Positions 44,916 to 54,016 of a stretch of 64,000 bases of DNA are shown here, in pieces (positions within the stretch are counted from its first letter, which is position 1; every line of letters begins with the position of its first letter). Source of the stretch: an uncultured Bacteroidota bacterium (GTDB lineage: Bacteria > Bacteroidota > Bacteroidia > Chitinophagales > Chitinophagaceae); the NCBI GenBank assembly GCA_903906365.1, contig CAIVKC010000057.1, forward strand, positions 124,001 through 188,000, read 5' to 3'. The translations under genes were made by a program, and so were the position numbers. The notes beneath the pieces were generated by a model. That model was not told the DNA's origin. It did not search any database and saw only the letters and a list, made by a program, of their open reading frames with translations.

Positions 44916-45671
44916 TTAAGGGCCTGTTACCGCAACGGTGAAACTGCAGGCAGAAGCATTGCCTCGCAGGGTGAATACATAGCTGCCTGCGGCCGCCGGT
45001 GTGCCTTTGGCATATAAGACCATCATCTGCAAGCCCTTATTGAAAAACTGCCCGGCAGCCGAAAAGCCAAATCCGTCGGAGCTGTTGGTGGATAGTGTGT
45101 ACTTGCCAGGAACCGATACATTGACCAAAAGAATGACCTGGTTGGATGAATCCAGTGGCATCCCTTTGAGGTAATTACCCGCTAGTACCGGATTGGTGCA
45201 GCTGCCCGGCGCACCCTGAACCGTGTAAACGGCAGGAGGGATCACGTAGATGCCTACCGGCACGAAAGCCTGACAGATGCTGCTGTCAAAAAAGATATTG
45301 AAGGTATTGGTCCCGGGAGACAGCGGAATCCCCTGGGCTATCAGACGCAGGCTTACCGATCCGGTATGGGTCAGATTGCCGCTGGCACTGAACCAATACC
45401 CGTTGACTGTATCGGTGGTAATAAGGTATTTGCCGGGATGGTTGATCCTCACATCCAGTTGCAGGTAATCGGAATCAGCCAGGGGTATGCCGGCAAGGTA
45501 GGTTCCGACCACAGTGATAGGCAGACAATTGCCCGCATTATCTTTATTCAGCGTACCGGTGGATACGGCTTCAAGATTTGTCTTTATTTCATTGCTGTAT
45601 TCCGGATGACAGGAACAAAGCAAAAGAAGGGAAAAAAAACACCCTAGGGAACCGGAAAAAACATGATTCAT
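44916..45671 (-). CDS. Lipoprotein with two or more tandem repeats of an uncharacterised domain
   Basis: 251 residues, signal ending FFSLLLLCSC. Two units of about 100 residues are evident: the first has NCLPITVVGTYLAGIPLADSDYLQLDVRINHPGKYLITTDTVNGYWFSASGNLTHTGSVSLRLIAQGIPLSPGTNTFNI, the second SCTNPVLAGNYLKGMPLDSSNQVILLVNVSVPGKYTLSTNSSDGFGFSAAGQFFNKGLQMMVLYAKGTPAAAGSYVFTL. Each begins after a cysteine and ends with a cysteine-containing strand, so each probably forms a disulfide-closed beta-sandwich. No enzyme motif is present; surface adhesion or binding is the simplest guess. Confidence 0.8.
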   Translation of the reverse strand: MNHVFSGSLGCFFSLLLLCSCHPEYSNEIKTNLEAVSTGTLNKDNAGNCLPITVVGTYLAGIPLADSDYLQLDVRINHPGKYLITTDTVNGYWFSASGNLTHTGSVSLRLIAQGIPLSPGTNTFNIFFDSSICQAFVPVGIYVIPPAVYTVQGAPGSCTNPVLAGNYLKGMPLDSSNQVILLVNVSVPGKYTLSTNSSDGFGFSAAGQFFNKGLQMMVLYAKGTPAAAGSYVFTLRGNASACSFTVAVTGP

Positions 45672-45956
45672 ACCACTCCATCCATTTGTGTAAAAATACT
45701 TTTTTTATCCAGCCGACGGCCAGTGTCATGGCACGGCCGCAAGGAGACGGTCACTTATTCAAGGGGGGTGTTTTAATCACTGTCTGATAATTAAGCGGTT
45801 AGAACTGAAGCTCTAAAAAAAAATCTTATACTCATAATATAAACATCTGATTCATTTATGCTTATTGGCTTAATTCATATCCATGGGGGGCCTGAAGGAC
45901 CATACTGTGGTGCCTAACGGGAAGAATCTTATTATATTTAAAGGAGTAAAACTACC

Positions 45957-46406
45957 ATGATGGAGACTTTCAAACCACGGGGCCCAGGGATCTGGTGCCT
46001 TTTTACCGGACTGTTATGGATGGCCTGCCAAAGCAGGGGGCATGACCCCAGGGGGGTAAGGGCTGCCATGGAGGAATATGACAGGCTAATACTGCATATG
46101 AATGTGGACTCCATTGCCATGCTCTATGCACCAGAGGGTGAACTGGGAGATATAGCCCGTGGACGGGATTCCATCCGTCATTTTCTTGCCCGTTTCCGCA
46201 ATATCCGGGTGCTTAGCCAGGCCTCCGGGTCCGATACCGTGCTGATCGGCGGCGATACGGCCTGGCAACTGGGCACTTACCACCAGCGGGATATCCTTCC
46301 TTCCGGGGACAGTGTATCGGTGCACGGCACTTTTAAGGCCCGCTGGGTGTGGATCTACCCGGGAGGATGGCATATTCGACGCATGGATACCAAGCCCATT
46401 CCCTGA
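45957..46406 (+). CDS. Lipoprotein with NTF2/SnoaL-like (DUF4440) domain
   Basis: 149 residues with lipoprotein signal ending LLWMAC. The mature part has the DUF4440-type pattern: VRAAMEEYDRLILHMNVDSIAMLYAPEGELGDIARGRDSIRHFLARF, then strands DTVLIGGDTAWQLGTYHQ, FKARWVWIYPGGWHIRRM. This cone-shaped fold includes ketosteroid isomerases and non-enzymatic binders; no catalytic Asp pair can be assigned. It is divergent from the repeat lipoprotein and convergent with the GNAT gene. Confidence 0.8.
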   Translation: MMETFKPRGPGIWCLFTGLLWMACQSRGHDPRGVRAAMEEYDRLILHMNVDSIAMLYAPEGELGDIARGRDSIRHFLARFRNIRVLSQASGSDTVLIGGDTAWQLGTYHQRDILPSGDSVSVHGTFKARWVWIYPGGWHIRRMDTKPIP

Positions 46407-46435
46407 AGCCGGGAGACACCGGAAAGTCCCGCTGA

Positions 46436-46906
46436 TTACAATCTCATCCTCATCTCCAGGACATGGGCACTAAAGCCTGCTTTCTCATAGGCTTTCCTGG
46501 CCGGCTCGTTTTGCTGGTATACTTCGAGTCTCAGCTCATAAATCTCCTGGGAAACAGCCCATTCTTTGAGCCCATTCAGGATGGCGCGGTTTACCCCCAG
46601 CCCCCGGTAAGCCGGCTCAACGTACATAAATCCCAGATAGGCATACCTGTCAAGTTTGAGGTAGGGTTTGGCAGTTTCAATGCGCGCAAAGCCCGAGCCG
46701 ATCACCTGGTTTCCCAATTGGGCCACTAATACTTTGGTCAACGGGGATAGCAGCAGACTGCCCAGGTCATAGTAATGAATGGTACCTTCTCTCAGGGTAC
46801 TGTCAAATGGTCTTTCTGCGGCTACAATACCCTGCTCAAAACCCAGCAGGGTTTCCAGATCGCCCGGCACCGCAGTGCGGATCAGGAAGGGCTCTTTGTT
46901 TTCCAT
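46436..46906 (-). CDS. GNAT-family N-acetyltransferase
   Basis: 156 residues from the ATG at 46906 (MENKEPFLIRTAVPGDLETLLGFEQ); the extension to 46981 is intergenic. GNAT motif A is present as YLGFMYVEPAYRGLGVNRAILNGLKEWAVSQ (Q/R-x-x-G-x-G variant R-G-L-G), and motif B as IYELRLEVYQQNEPARKAYEKAGFSAH. It transfers acetyl groups from acetyl-CoA to an amine; the substrate is unknown. It is downstream of the rhomboid gene on the same strand. Confidence 0.9.
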   Translation of the reverse strand: MENKEPFLIRTAVPGDLETLLGFEQGIVAAERPFDSTLREGTIHYYDLGSLLLSPLTKVLVAQLGNQVIGSGFARIETAKPYLKLDRYAYLGFMYVEPAYRGLGVNRAILNGLKEWAVSQEIYELRLEVYQQNEPARKAYEKAGFSAHVLEMRMRL

Positions 46907-46993
46907 AATTAGTTTGTTTAAGTGGCTGAACTCCTGTGATCCTGATAAGTAAGTCAGCGATAACCAGGGACAGGAATACAAACAAATTCGCCA

Positions 46994-47827
46994 TTAAGGG
47001 CGTTTGGAATATTGTTCCAGCCGATCCCTTTCCTCCCTGGACAGGCTTTTCATTCCTTTGCGGTTTATCTTATCGAGGATTTTGTCTATTTCCAGTTGGC
47101 GCTTGTTTTTTTCCAGGTTGTATTTCTGGTCCAGGGTCAGGTTGTTATGGTGTTTTTTGAAAAAGAAATTGTCGATGAGTAAAAATTCCGGCCGGGTGAG
47201 GATGAGCCAGATAAAAACAATTGCCGGCACCAGGATAATGAGGATGGTTATATAATTATTTACCATGGCCGAGGGCTCCATGAGCAGGGCGATTAACATC
47301 CCAACCAGGGCTCCCCCCAGATGGGCCTCGTGACCTATATTGCTGTTGCGTGACTTAATACCATAGATGGAAAACAGGATATAGAGCAGTCCAAACAGCC
47401 ATCCGGGCAGGGAAATAGGAAGCAGAAAAAGACCGATACTCATTCCAGGATACAGGGCAATGGAAGCAAAAAGTACCCCGCCAATAGATCCGGAGGCGCC
47501 GACTGAACTATAATCGCCATGGTAGCGATGAATAAACAGGGACAAAAGTCCGCCCCCCACTAGGGCGCCAAAGTATATGAGCAAAAACTCAAGGGGGCCC
47601 AGGCGGCTGACAACCATTCCCCCCAGGCTGAACAGTACCATCATGTTGAAAATCAGGTGGAGCCAGTTGATATGCAGGAACCCCGTAGTGACCAGTCGCC
47701 TGTATTCTCTGTTTAGCAGGATCTTATCTACCTGGAACTTGTATCTGTCGTAAAACACCTGGTTGCTAAAGCCCTTGTAGGAAAAAACAAGGGTAATCAG
47801 GATCAGTAGCGGTACAATGATTTGCAT
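46994..47827 (-). CDS. Rhomboid-family intramembrane serine protease
   Basis: 277 residues with six to seven helices. The catalytic Ser is in G110-A-S112-G113, and the His in AHLGGALVG (H169). HLIFNMMVLFSLGG supplies the H/N residues of helix 2. A charged C-terminal tail (LEKNKRQLEIDKILDKINRKGMKSLSREERDRLEQYSK) is a cytosolic extension typical of Bacteroidota rhomboids. It cleaves transmembrane segments of unknown clients. Confidence 0.93.
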   Translation of the reverse strand: MQIIVPLLILITLVFSYKGFSNQVFYDRYKFQVDKILLNREYRRLVTTGFLHINWLHLIFNMMVLFSLGGMVVSRLGPLEFLLIYFGALVGGGLLSLFIHRYHGDYSSVGASGSIGGVLFASIALYPGMSIGLFLLPISLPGWLFGLLYILFSIYGIKSRNSNIGHEAHLGGALVGMLIALLMEPSAMVNNYITILIILVPAIVFIWLILTRPEFLLIDNFFFKKHHNNLTLDQKYNLEKNKRQLEIDKILDKINRKGMKSLSREERDRLEQYSKRP

Positions 47828-49306
47828 GGTTATTTTAAAAAATGGTGCACTAAAATTAAGGAATCCGCGACAACATCACCTGTCCTCAGTCGAATTTACC
47901 CCGATAGGCTAATAGGTTGTTCAGGGATATTTCTCCGGTTGAAAAATTGGCTTATAGGGATTGTCCAATTGAACGACACTCATCCGATGGCAATACCTTG
48001 GGATATAAGCAAATCTAAAGGGAGTGCTTTTATCCCACAACCCAACAAGCATGGTAAACAAAAAGAGACAGGGCAATACCAGGAAGGCGCGGCCCAGGGA
48101 TTAAGCAGTAAACAAATGGCGGGCAAGTATATATCAGCGAAAGTTCAATTATAAAACATCGTGCCAGTTTGCCCCGCCCTACTAATGCCCATGACCCTCG
48201 CGGAGATGAATTCATTTGGATTGCGCAACTATGTTTATTGAAACCATCTACAGCGCGCTCAATGAGGTATTTGGAGCGTATTTCGGGCTGAACTGCAGGC
48301 AATAGATCGGAGGATTTTGAAATGGCAATAACCTTGCCTCTCCAGGGACGGCTTATGGCATTTGCCATGCAATTAATCCGGAGGAATTATTCTTTTTCAT
48401 CAGCCAAAATGGACAGGGGGCATTGCAGCGTGCTGGGTATATCCATCGCATCGCCCCCTACTCCATTCACAAGGGTTATTCCCATAACCGGTGAAATGGG
48501 GGATCGGCCTGCCTATAAGTGCCTCATATATATTTTTTTAGTTCATTCTATGAAGCAGTTGCAACCATATCTATGGCCATTTCTGGACTGCTTCCTTGAA
48601 AAGGTTCACCAGGAGCAACCCCAGTACCCAATGTGGGTTTGGCTGGCTACCCGGGCCAACCCGCTTTAACCTCCGGCCATGGAAGAGGCTGTAAGCAAGT
48701 CTCTGTTAGGGTTTTTCCATTTCGCCAATGCTTTTTGCTATCCCATTTGTAGCCAATGAATTGCCAGCCAATAAACCGGCGCCTTATTTCCATTTTGCTA
48801 CACTGGGTTTAACCAGCAAGGATGCAGGTCCTTTGACCCTATAGACTTTACAGGGGTCAGAACATTTATTCAGCAGCTCACTAACCGGGCAAGTCAGTCG
48901 ATATCAGTTTGCGGATGACAACCCCATGTTTGCTTTTGCCAAGCTATCCCAAACTGCCGATCAAAAGCAGGCCCGGTAAGGAAAACAACCCGGTTTTTTC
49001 ATAGCTGTATATTTCCATTTCCAGTTATTTTCTCCATAGTCCGTTTGCGGTTATTGCCATATTAATTGGTTGATAATAATTACATCTAAATAGAAGGCAA
49101 AGGCATTACAAGCAACAATATTTGATATCCTTTTTTATTAATTAATTAAAGGGATTATGGGCAGCTGTTGCATTCCGATGAAATCCATGCCATTTGACTC
49201 TACTGTTTCCTGCTCAAAAGATATCGGAGGGATGCCGGCTTAGGTGAATCAAAGAGGGCAGAAAAATGAGGGCCTGCCGATTGACCGGGTTATACATCCT
49301 GGTGGC
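47828..49306. other. Gene-poor region, about 1.5 kb
   Basis: This is the longest stretch without a gene. ORFs 47822-48154 (plus), 48030-48368 (minus), 48322-48669 (plus) and 49244-49639 (plus) overlap one another or other genes, and have no signal peptide, domain or repeated motif. I see no tRNA, terminator stem or insertion-sequence ends. It may contain decayed genes or an unrecognised RNA. Confidence 0.5.
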
Positions 49307-49936
49307 TTATTTGGGGCGGCCCGCAAGGGAAGGCGACCGCCGGTCTACATAAACCAGGAACCCAGGGCTGTGCTCAATGACCCGGTGCAGGTTATCGATC
49401 TGAAAGAGCATATTGCGCGAAGAAGAATCCCGCAGTTTCACCTTTCTTATGGCAAGGCTCCTTGCACAGACCATTTGATCGATGCCTGCACTGGCCAGCT
49501 TGATCAGGCTGTCCTGAATGGAATAAGACCCATTGTAAAAACGCCTTTCGGGGTTCCTTGTGTTACAGAACTGGTAGGAGCCATCCTGGCGAAATGCAAA
49601 CCAGGCCCCCGTATACTGGCCGTCATAACCCGCCTGTAGCAGCAGGGGGGACCGGTAGATATGGTTTAGACAATGATGGGTCACCGTGACCAGCAGCAAC
49701 AGCCCTACACCAGCCAGGCCGGGTAACAGGGACTTCAGGGAACGGGACCGCCGGAAGCGGGCTACTCCCATTACCAGGGTCCAGAAGAGGGTGATCAAAA
49801 AAATCGTTCCCAACAGGAACAGCAGGATCAGTGACCATACAAAAATGTCATCCCGGTATTTTAGATAGGCATAGTTAAATAAGAGTCCGGTCAATATTAC
49901 CGGGAGCCAACCAAGAAATGAGCGCCATTTTTCCAT
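49307..49936 (-). CDS. Hypothetical membrane protein
   Basis: 209 residues. Three helices in the N-terminal half (SFLGWLPVILTGLLFNYAYL, FVWSLILLFLLGTIFLITLFWTLVMGVA, LLPGLAGVGLLLLVTVTHHC) precede an extracytoplasmic domain. This reads YDGQYTGAWFAFRQDGSYQFCNTRNPERRFYNGSYSIQDSLIKLASAGIDQ, a short lipocalin-like strand-turn-strand pattern common in uncharacterised Bacteroidota proteins. No family is assigned. It is divergent from the large caspase gene. Confidence 0.75.
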   Translation of the reverse strand: MEKWRSFLGWLPVILTGLLFNYAYLKYRDDIFVWSLILLFLLGTIFLITLFWTLVMGVARFRRSRSLKSLLPGLAGVGLLLLVTVTHHCLNHIYRSPLLLQAGYDGQYTGAWFAFRQDGSYQFCNTRNPERRFYNGSYSIQDSLIKLASAGIDQMVCARSLAIRKVKLRDSSSRNMLFQIDNLHRVIEHSPGFLVYVDRRSPSLAGRPK

Positions 49937-50395
49937 GCGTGAATTTGATGAAGACAGGTTAACATTCAGCTTGTAAATTTCGCCATTTCCTGGCCACGGT
50001 ATATTATGAAATGATTATGTTAGCACCCATTCATAACCCGGTCCGGGCGGATGCAATATTGATTATAATATTACCTGGCCCCTATCAAAGACCCTTCCCT
50101 GGCTGAGAGGAAGCCTGATTGAAATAAAAACTCAGGGAACAGGGAAATGCCCAATTCCCCCCTAGCCCATCTAATGTATAACGCTAAGACAGCTGCAAGC
50201 GCTTGTATAGCCCTTTTGGACCCCCCATCCCCTAAAAAACCCTTGCCCCCGCTTCTTCGTCCGGGGACATCCAGCATTACTATTTAACAAAGACATAAAT
50301 CCTTAGATTCATATTTGTTATCTTTAACAGACAAAGCTGGTTTCCCTTCCAGGACCAGGATAATTCCCAGCTTCAAACAAATATCCACGCCGCCA
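49937..50395. other. Intergenic region upstream of the large caspase gene
   Basis: About 460 bp between two divergent genes. The track ORF for the caspase begins here at a TTG (50315), but the region lacks a signal peptide and is better read as leader. No RNA gene or strong hairpin is seen. Confidence 0.5.
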
Positions 50396-53300
50396 ATGCA
50401 AAGTCCTAGGAACACATTTTTAAGGTACGTAACCCATATCTGTTGGCTGCTTTTCTTTTTTTACGCCCAAACAGGCTATTGCCAACAGACCGGGAGCATC
50501 ATCACCGACAACGCTTCCCGGACCCACGGTAATACCTATGCGGTCGTAATCGGGATTTCCAAATACCAAAATACCGGGATTCCCCAGCTCCAATACGCAG
50601 ACCGGGATGCAAAAGTCTTTGCAGACTACCTGCGGTCCAAACCGGGAGGTTCTGTACCGGAGAGCCATATCCGCCTGCTGCTAAATGAACAGGCCGGCAT
50701 GGCCGCCATTTATGATGCGATGGACTGGCTGCGTGATTCAGCCCTCAGGGGTGATGTGGTGTATTTCTATTTTTCAGGCCACGGGGACGTTGAAAATGCG
50801 ACCATTTACAAGCTGGGCTTCCTGCTTTCCTATAATACCCCGCGGAACAATTACCTGAACAATGCCGTCCGGATTGAAGATCTGAATGATATAGCCAATA
50901 CGCTCAGCACGCAATCGGGTGCAAAAGTGATTTTAGTAACAGATGCCTGCCATTCAGGCAAACTGGCGGGCAGTGATTTCAGGGGAGCCTTCCTGGTGGG
51001 TGACCAGCTCAGGACCATTCAGGGCAATGAGATCAGGATGACATCCTGCGGCCCGGACCAGCTCTCTGCCGAAGACGAAGGCTGGGGTGGCGGCCGGGGT
51101 GCATTCTCCTATTACCTGGTCAATGGTCTGCAGGGAATGGCCGATCTCAATCACGACAGCATCATCACGGTGCAAGAAATCAAGCAATTCCTGGATTCTT
51201 CCCTTTCCAATGACCTGCTGTTGGCCCAAAAAAAAGTGCAGCAGCAACCGGAAATTCTTGGAAAAGATAATTTTGCCTTATCCAAAGTGGACCGCAATAC
51301 CCTGCTTGCGATGAAGCTGAGCCCGGCTCCGATTACCACCATGGGCGCTCCCATGAACCTGGGGGCCATGGCACCGCTAGCAAAACCGCCCCAGGCTTAT
51401 TTACTGGATGCCATCCAGGAAGGCAAACCGGAACTATTATATGATTTTCACGCCCTCAATCAATTGCCCACCGGACAGCTTCCCCTGGCCTTCCTGGACA
51501 GTATGCCCTATTCCCTGCGGGGAAAAGTCACACCTGCCTTATTGCATCAACTGAAGGCATCTCTTATGGAAAACCCGGATGCCTTGCAAAGATTCAGTAA
51601 TAAGATGGCCATCATACTCAGTGACCGGGGACAGGAGGCCATCAACCTCTACCTGGAAGGGGACGTGGCAGAACTGGAAAAAAGAAGGTATTATAATAAA
51701 TCTGACGGATACGATGGCTATCCCGATATGTTTTCTGTGGCCATGAAGCTGATTTCTCCGGGCAATTACATGCATCATTTACTTGAAATCAAGATGCACT
51801 ACTTTGCCGGAGTGGCTGCCAGGCTGAAAATGCCGGTTTCTCCCCATGCTGATTCCCTGCTGAAGGTTTCGCTCATGGAACAAACAGCAGCCCTGCAACT
51901 GGAACAGAATGCCGCTTATATTCAAAATGAAATGGGTATTCTGTTGTTTACAAAAAAAGACCTCGCCGGAGCGGAGAAATATTTTACCCGGGCCGGCCAG
52001 CTGGCACCCACCTGGGCCATTCCCCATGCCAATTTAGCCAGCCTATATGCAGAAATGAACCTTACCCGGGAAGGCTTTGTGCAGTCCTCCCTGGCCGACA
52101 GCCTGCAACCTGGTCTTCAGCTCACGGCCATGAGTAACGGTCTGCTGTATGAAAAAACAGGGAATTGGCTGCTGGCCGAAGAAGCCTACCGCAAAAGCAT
52201 TGAGATCAATTCCAGGCATTGTCTTCCTTTTGAAAGACTGGGCAGTATCTACCTGCATACCACTGAGTTTGCCCAGTCAGATTCCTTTTATTATGAAGCC
52301 GATAAACGAAAAAAAGGCTACCAATTCAATGGCAACAACTGGTTCATGAGGCCGATTGTCCTGTCCCTTGCAGAAGTCCCGAAAGTTTTTTGTGCGCTGG
52401 ATACCCTTCATTTTATTAAAGATGACCTGATTGCATTTTTTGCCTGGGGAATACAGAACTACGAGCATAAAGATTACTCCGGGGCATTACGGATATTTAA
52501 AACAGTTGTCGCATTGGACCCCAAAAACCCCCTGGTATTTCATTATCTGGGAAAAATTTACTTTGACAACCACCAATGGGAAAATGCCGAAGCCATGTTC
52601 GGGCTATCCAGGCGGTATTATATGGACCAGGCATCCCTACAAAAATACAAGGACTCCCTGGTAAAAGGAAGGACCTATCCATACGCCCATGATTGTCTGG
52701 AAGCAACGTTCCTGGCTTCCTCTTTTGGCCGCACAGAGGATCTTTTTTTTATGGGAACCCTTTACCAGTCTTGGGGGCACGACGATGAAGCGGTAAGCAG
52801 CTTTTCTTCAGCCATCCAGCAAAACCCAAGGGAGGTAGCCGGTTATTGCAAACTCTGGGCCCTGCTGGAATCCCTGGGCCGTTACCAGGAAGCCGAACAA
52901 GTGATCATTTCCTATGGGCATCAACCGGGGGGAAGTGAACTTTCACAGCAGGAACTGAACGCCTTTTACCGAAGGGCCGTCGCGCATTTCCCCCAGGATA
53001 GCTATTGGCCCTATCAACTGGGTCTACTGCTCTACAACAGATCGGAGGCTCCCTCCTTTACCAAATACCTGGACTCTGTCGTCTATTTCCCCCTGTTGGA
53101 CCGGGAAAAAATGGTGGATACTTTCACCTATCATCATCTCATAACTGACTCCAGCTTATTGATCAGCGATAAGAACGAGTCCGGAGCACCTTTATTCATC
53201 GAACTGGTATCCCTTCCTACCGGATTAAGCCATCCTGTCACTGTTCCGGGCACCGGGGAGTTGTTCCCACTGGCAGGCAGGATACTGACGCCCAGGTCAG

Positions 53301-54016
53301 ACGGACTTCAGTTTTTAAAACAGGCGGCTGATTTGATAGGCGATACGGCAGTAGTTGCTGATTTATATGCCAGGATTGGTCAGATTTATTTGTGGGCCGG
53401 TTCCCGTAGAATGGCATTGCCTTATCTCAAGCTTTCGGTAAACTGGATTCCCGGTAATGCATCCATAAGAATGAAACTGATTGAATCTGCCCGGGCCCTG
53501 TATAACAATAAGTTGGCCCTGGAGAACCTGGAATACCTCTATGATCACCGGCAGATCAGTTTCCCCGACCATGTCAATCTGGCCCATTTTTATATGTTGA
53601 GCAGTCAGTTCACCCGGTCTGCCCAATTGCTGGACGAAGTCGCATCGGTTTATCCTTTTCAGTTGGACCTGACTAAGGAGTTTTCGGCCAGACTACACCT
53701 GCTTTCCGGACAATACAGGGAGTCTTTGGACATGTACCGGCAATTACTGGTCCGCAGGCCAACAGATCCCGCAACGCTCTATAACCTGGCCCGTATAAAT
53801 GCCCATTTCGGCAACCGGTCAGAAGCCTTCCGCCTGCTGGAACTTTCCATGAAAAACGGCTTTCGTTATTCCTATGTTCTTTCCTTAGACCCCATGATGC
53901 AGTCCATTCGGGGAACAACGCAATGGGATTTGTTGTTGAAGCAATATCCCGCCAAGCAATATAACAGGCCAGGCCCCTTTGTCAAGCAGGATTATTTACC
54001 GAAGACAATTTTATAA
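50396..54016 (+). CDS. Secreted caspase-family (C14) protein with long TPR region
   Basis: 1206 residues from the ATG at 50396, chosen because it precedes a signal peptide (RYVTHICWLLFFFYAQTGYCQ). The N-terminal caspase/metacaspase domain has YAVVIGISKY, then FYFSGHGD with catalytic H129 and LVTDACHSG with catalytic C185. About 140 residues further on begins a helical region rich in tetratricopeptide repeats, for example AAYIQNEMGILLFTKKDLAGAEKYFTRAGQLAP, LLYEKTGNWLLAEEAYRKSIEIN and LVFHYLGKIYFDNHQWENAEAMF. It continues to the C-terminus. Cleavage specificity and target are unknown. Its last 25 bp overlap the convergent second caspase gene. Confidence 0.93.
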   Translation: MQSPRNTFLRYVTHICWLLFFFYAQTGYCQQTGSIITDNASRTHGNTYAVVIGISKYQNTGIPQLQYADRDAKVFADYLRSKPGGSVPESHIRLLLNEQAGMAAIYDAMDWLRDSALRGDVVYFYFSGHGDVENATIYKLGFLLSYNTPRNNYLNNAVRIEDLNDIANTLSTQSGAKVILVTDACHSGKLAGSDFRGAFLVGDQLRTIQGNEIRMTSCGPDQLSAEDEGWGGGRGAFSYYLVNGLQGMADLNHDSIITVQEIKQFLDSSLSNDLLLAQKKVQQQPEILGKDNFALSKVDRNTLLAMKLSPAPITTMGAPMNLGAMAPLAKPPQAYLLDAIQEGKPELLYDFHALNQLPTGQLPLAFLDSMPYSLRGKVTPALLHQLKASLMENPDALQRFSNKMAIILSDRGQEAINLYLEGDVAELEKRRYYNKSDGYDGYPDMFSVAMKLISPGNYMHHLLEIKMHYFAGVAARLKMPVSPHADSLLKVSLMEQTAALQLEQNAAYIQNEMGILLFTKKDLAGAEKYFTRAGQLAPTWAIPHANLASLYAEMNLTREGFVQSSLADSLQPGLQLTAMSNGLLYEKTGNWLLAEEAYRKSIEINSRHCLPFERLGSIYLHTTEFAQSDSFYYEADKRKKGYQFNGNNWFMRPIVLSLAEVPKVFCALDTLHFIKDDLIAFFAWGIQNYEHKDYSGALRIFKTVVALDPKNPLVFHYLGKIYFDNHQWENAEAMFGLSRRYYMDQASLQKYKDSLVKGRTYPYAHDCLEATFLASSFGRTEDLFFMGTLYQSWGHDDEAVSSFSSAIQQNPREVAGYCKLWALLESLGRYQEAEQVIISYGHQPGGSELSQQELNAFYRRAVAHFPQDSYWPYQLGLLLYNRSEAPSFTKYLDSVVYFPLLDREKMVDTFTYHHLITDSSLLISDKNESGAPLFIELVSLPTGLSHPVTVPGTGELFPLAGRILTPRSDGLQFLKQAADLIGDTAVVADLYARIGQIYLWAGSRRMALPYLKLSVNWIPGNASIRMKLIESARALYNNKLALENLEYLYDHRQISFPDHVNLAHFYMLSSQFTRSAQLLDEVASVYPFQLDLTKEFSARLHLLSGQYRESLDMYRQLLVRRPTDPATLYNLARINAHFGNRSEAFRLLELSMKNGFRYSYVLSLDPMMQSIRGTTQWDLLLKQYPAKQYNRPGPFVKQDYLPKTIL

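Noticed and set aside
47822-48669. Possible transposase remnants
   Set aside because: I looked for DDE or HTH motifs and terminal inverted repeats and saw none.
50315-50395. TTG start of the large caspase ORF
   Set aside because: The ATG at 50396 is followed by a proper signal peptide; the extra residues resemble untranslated leader.
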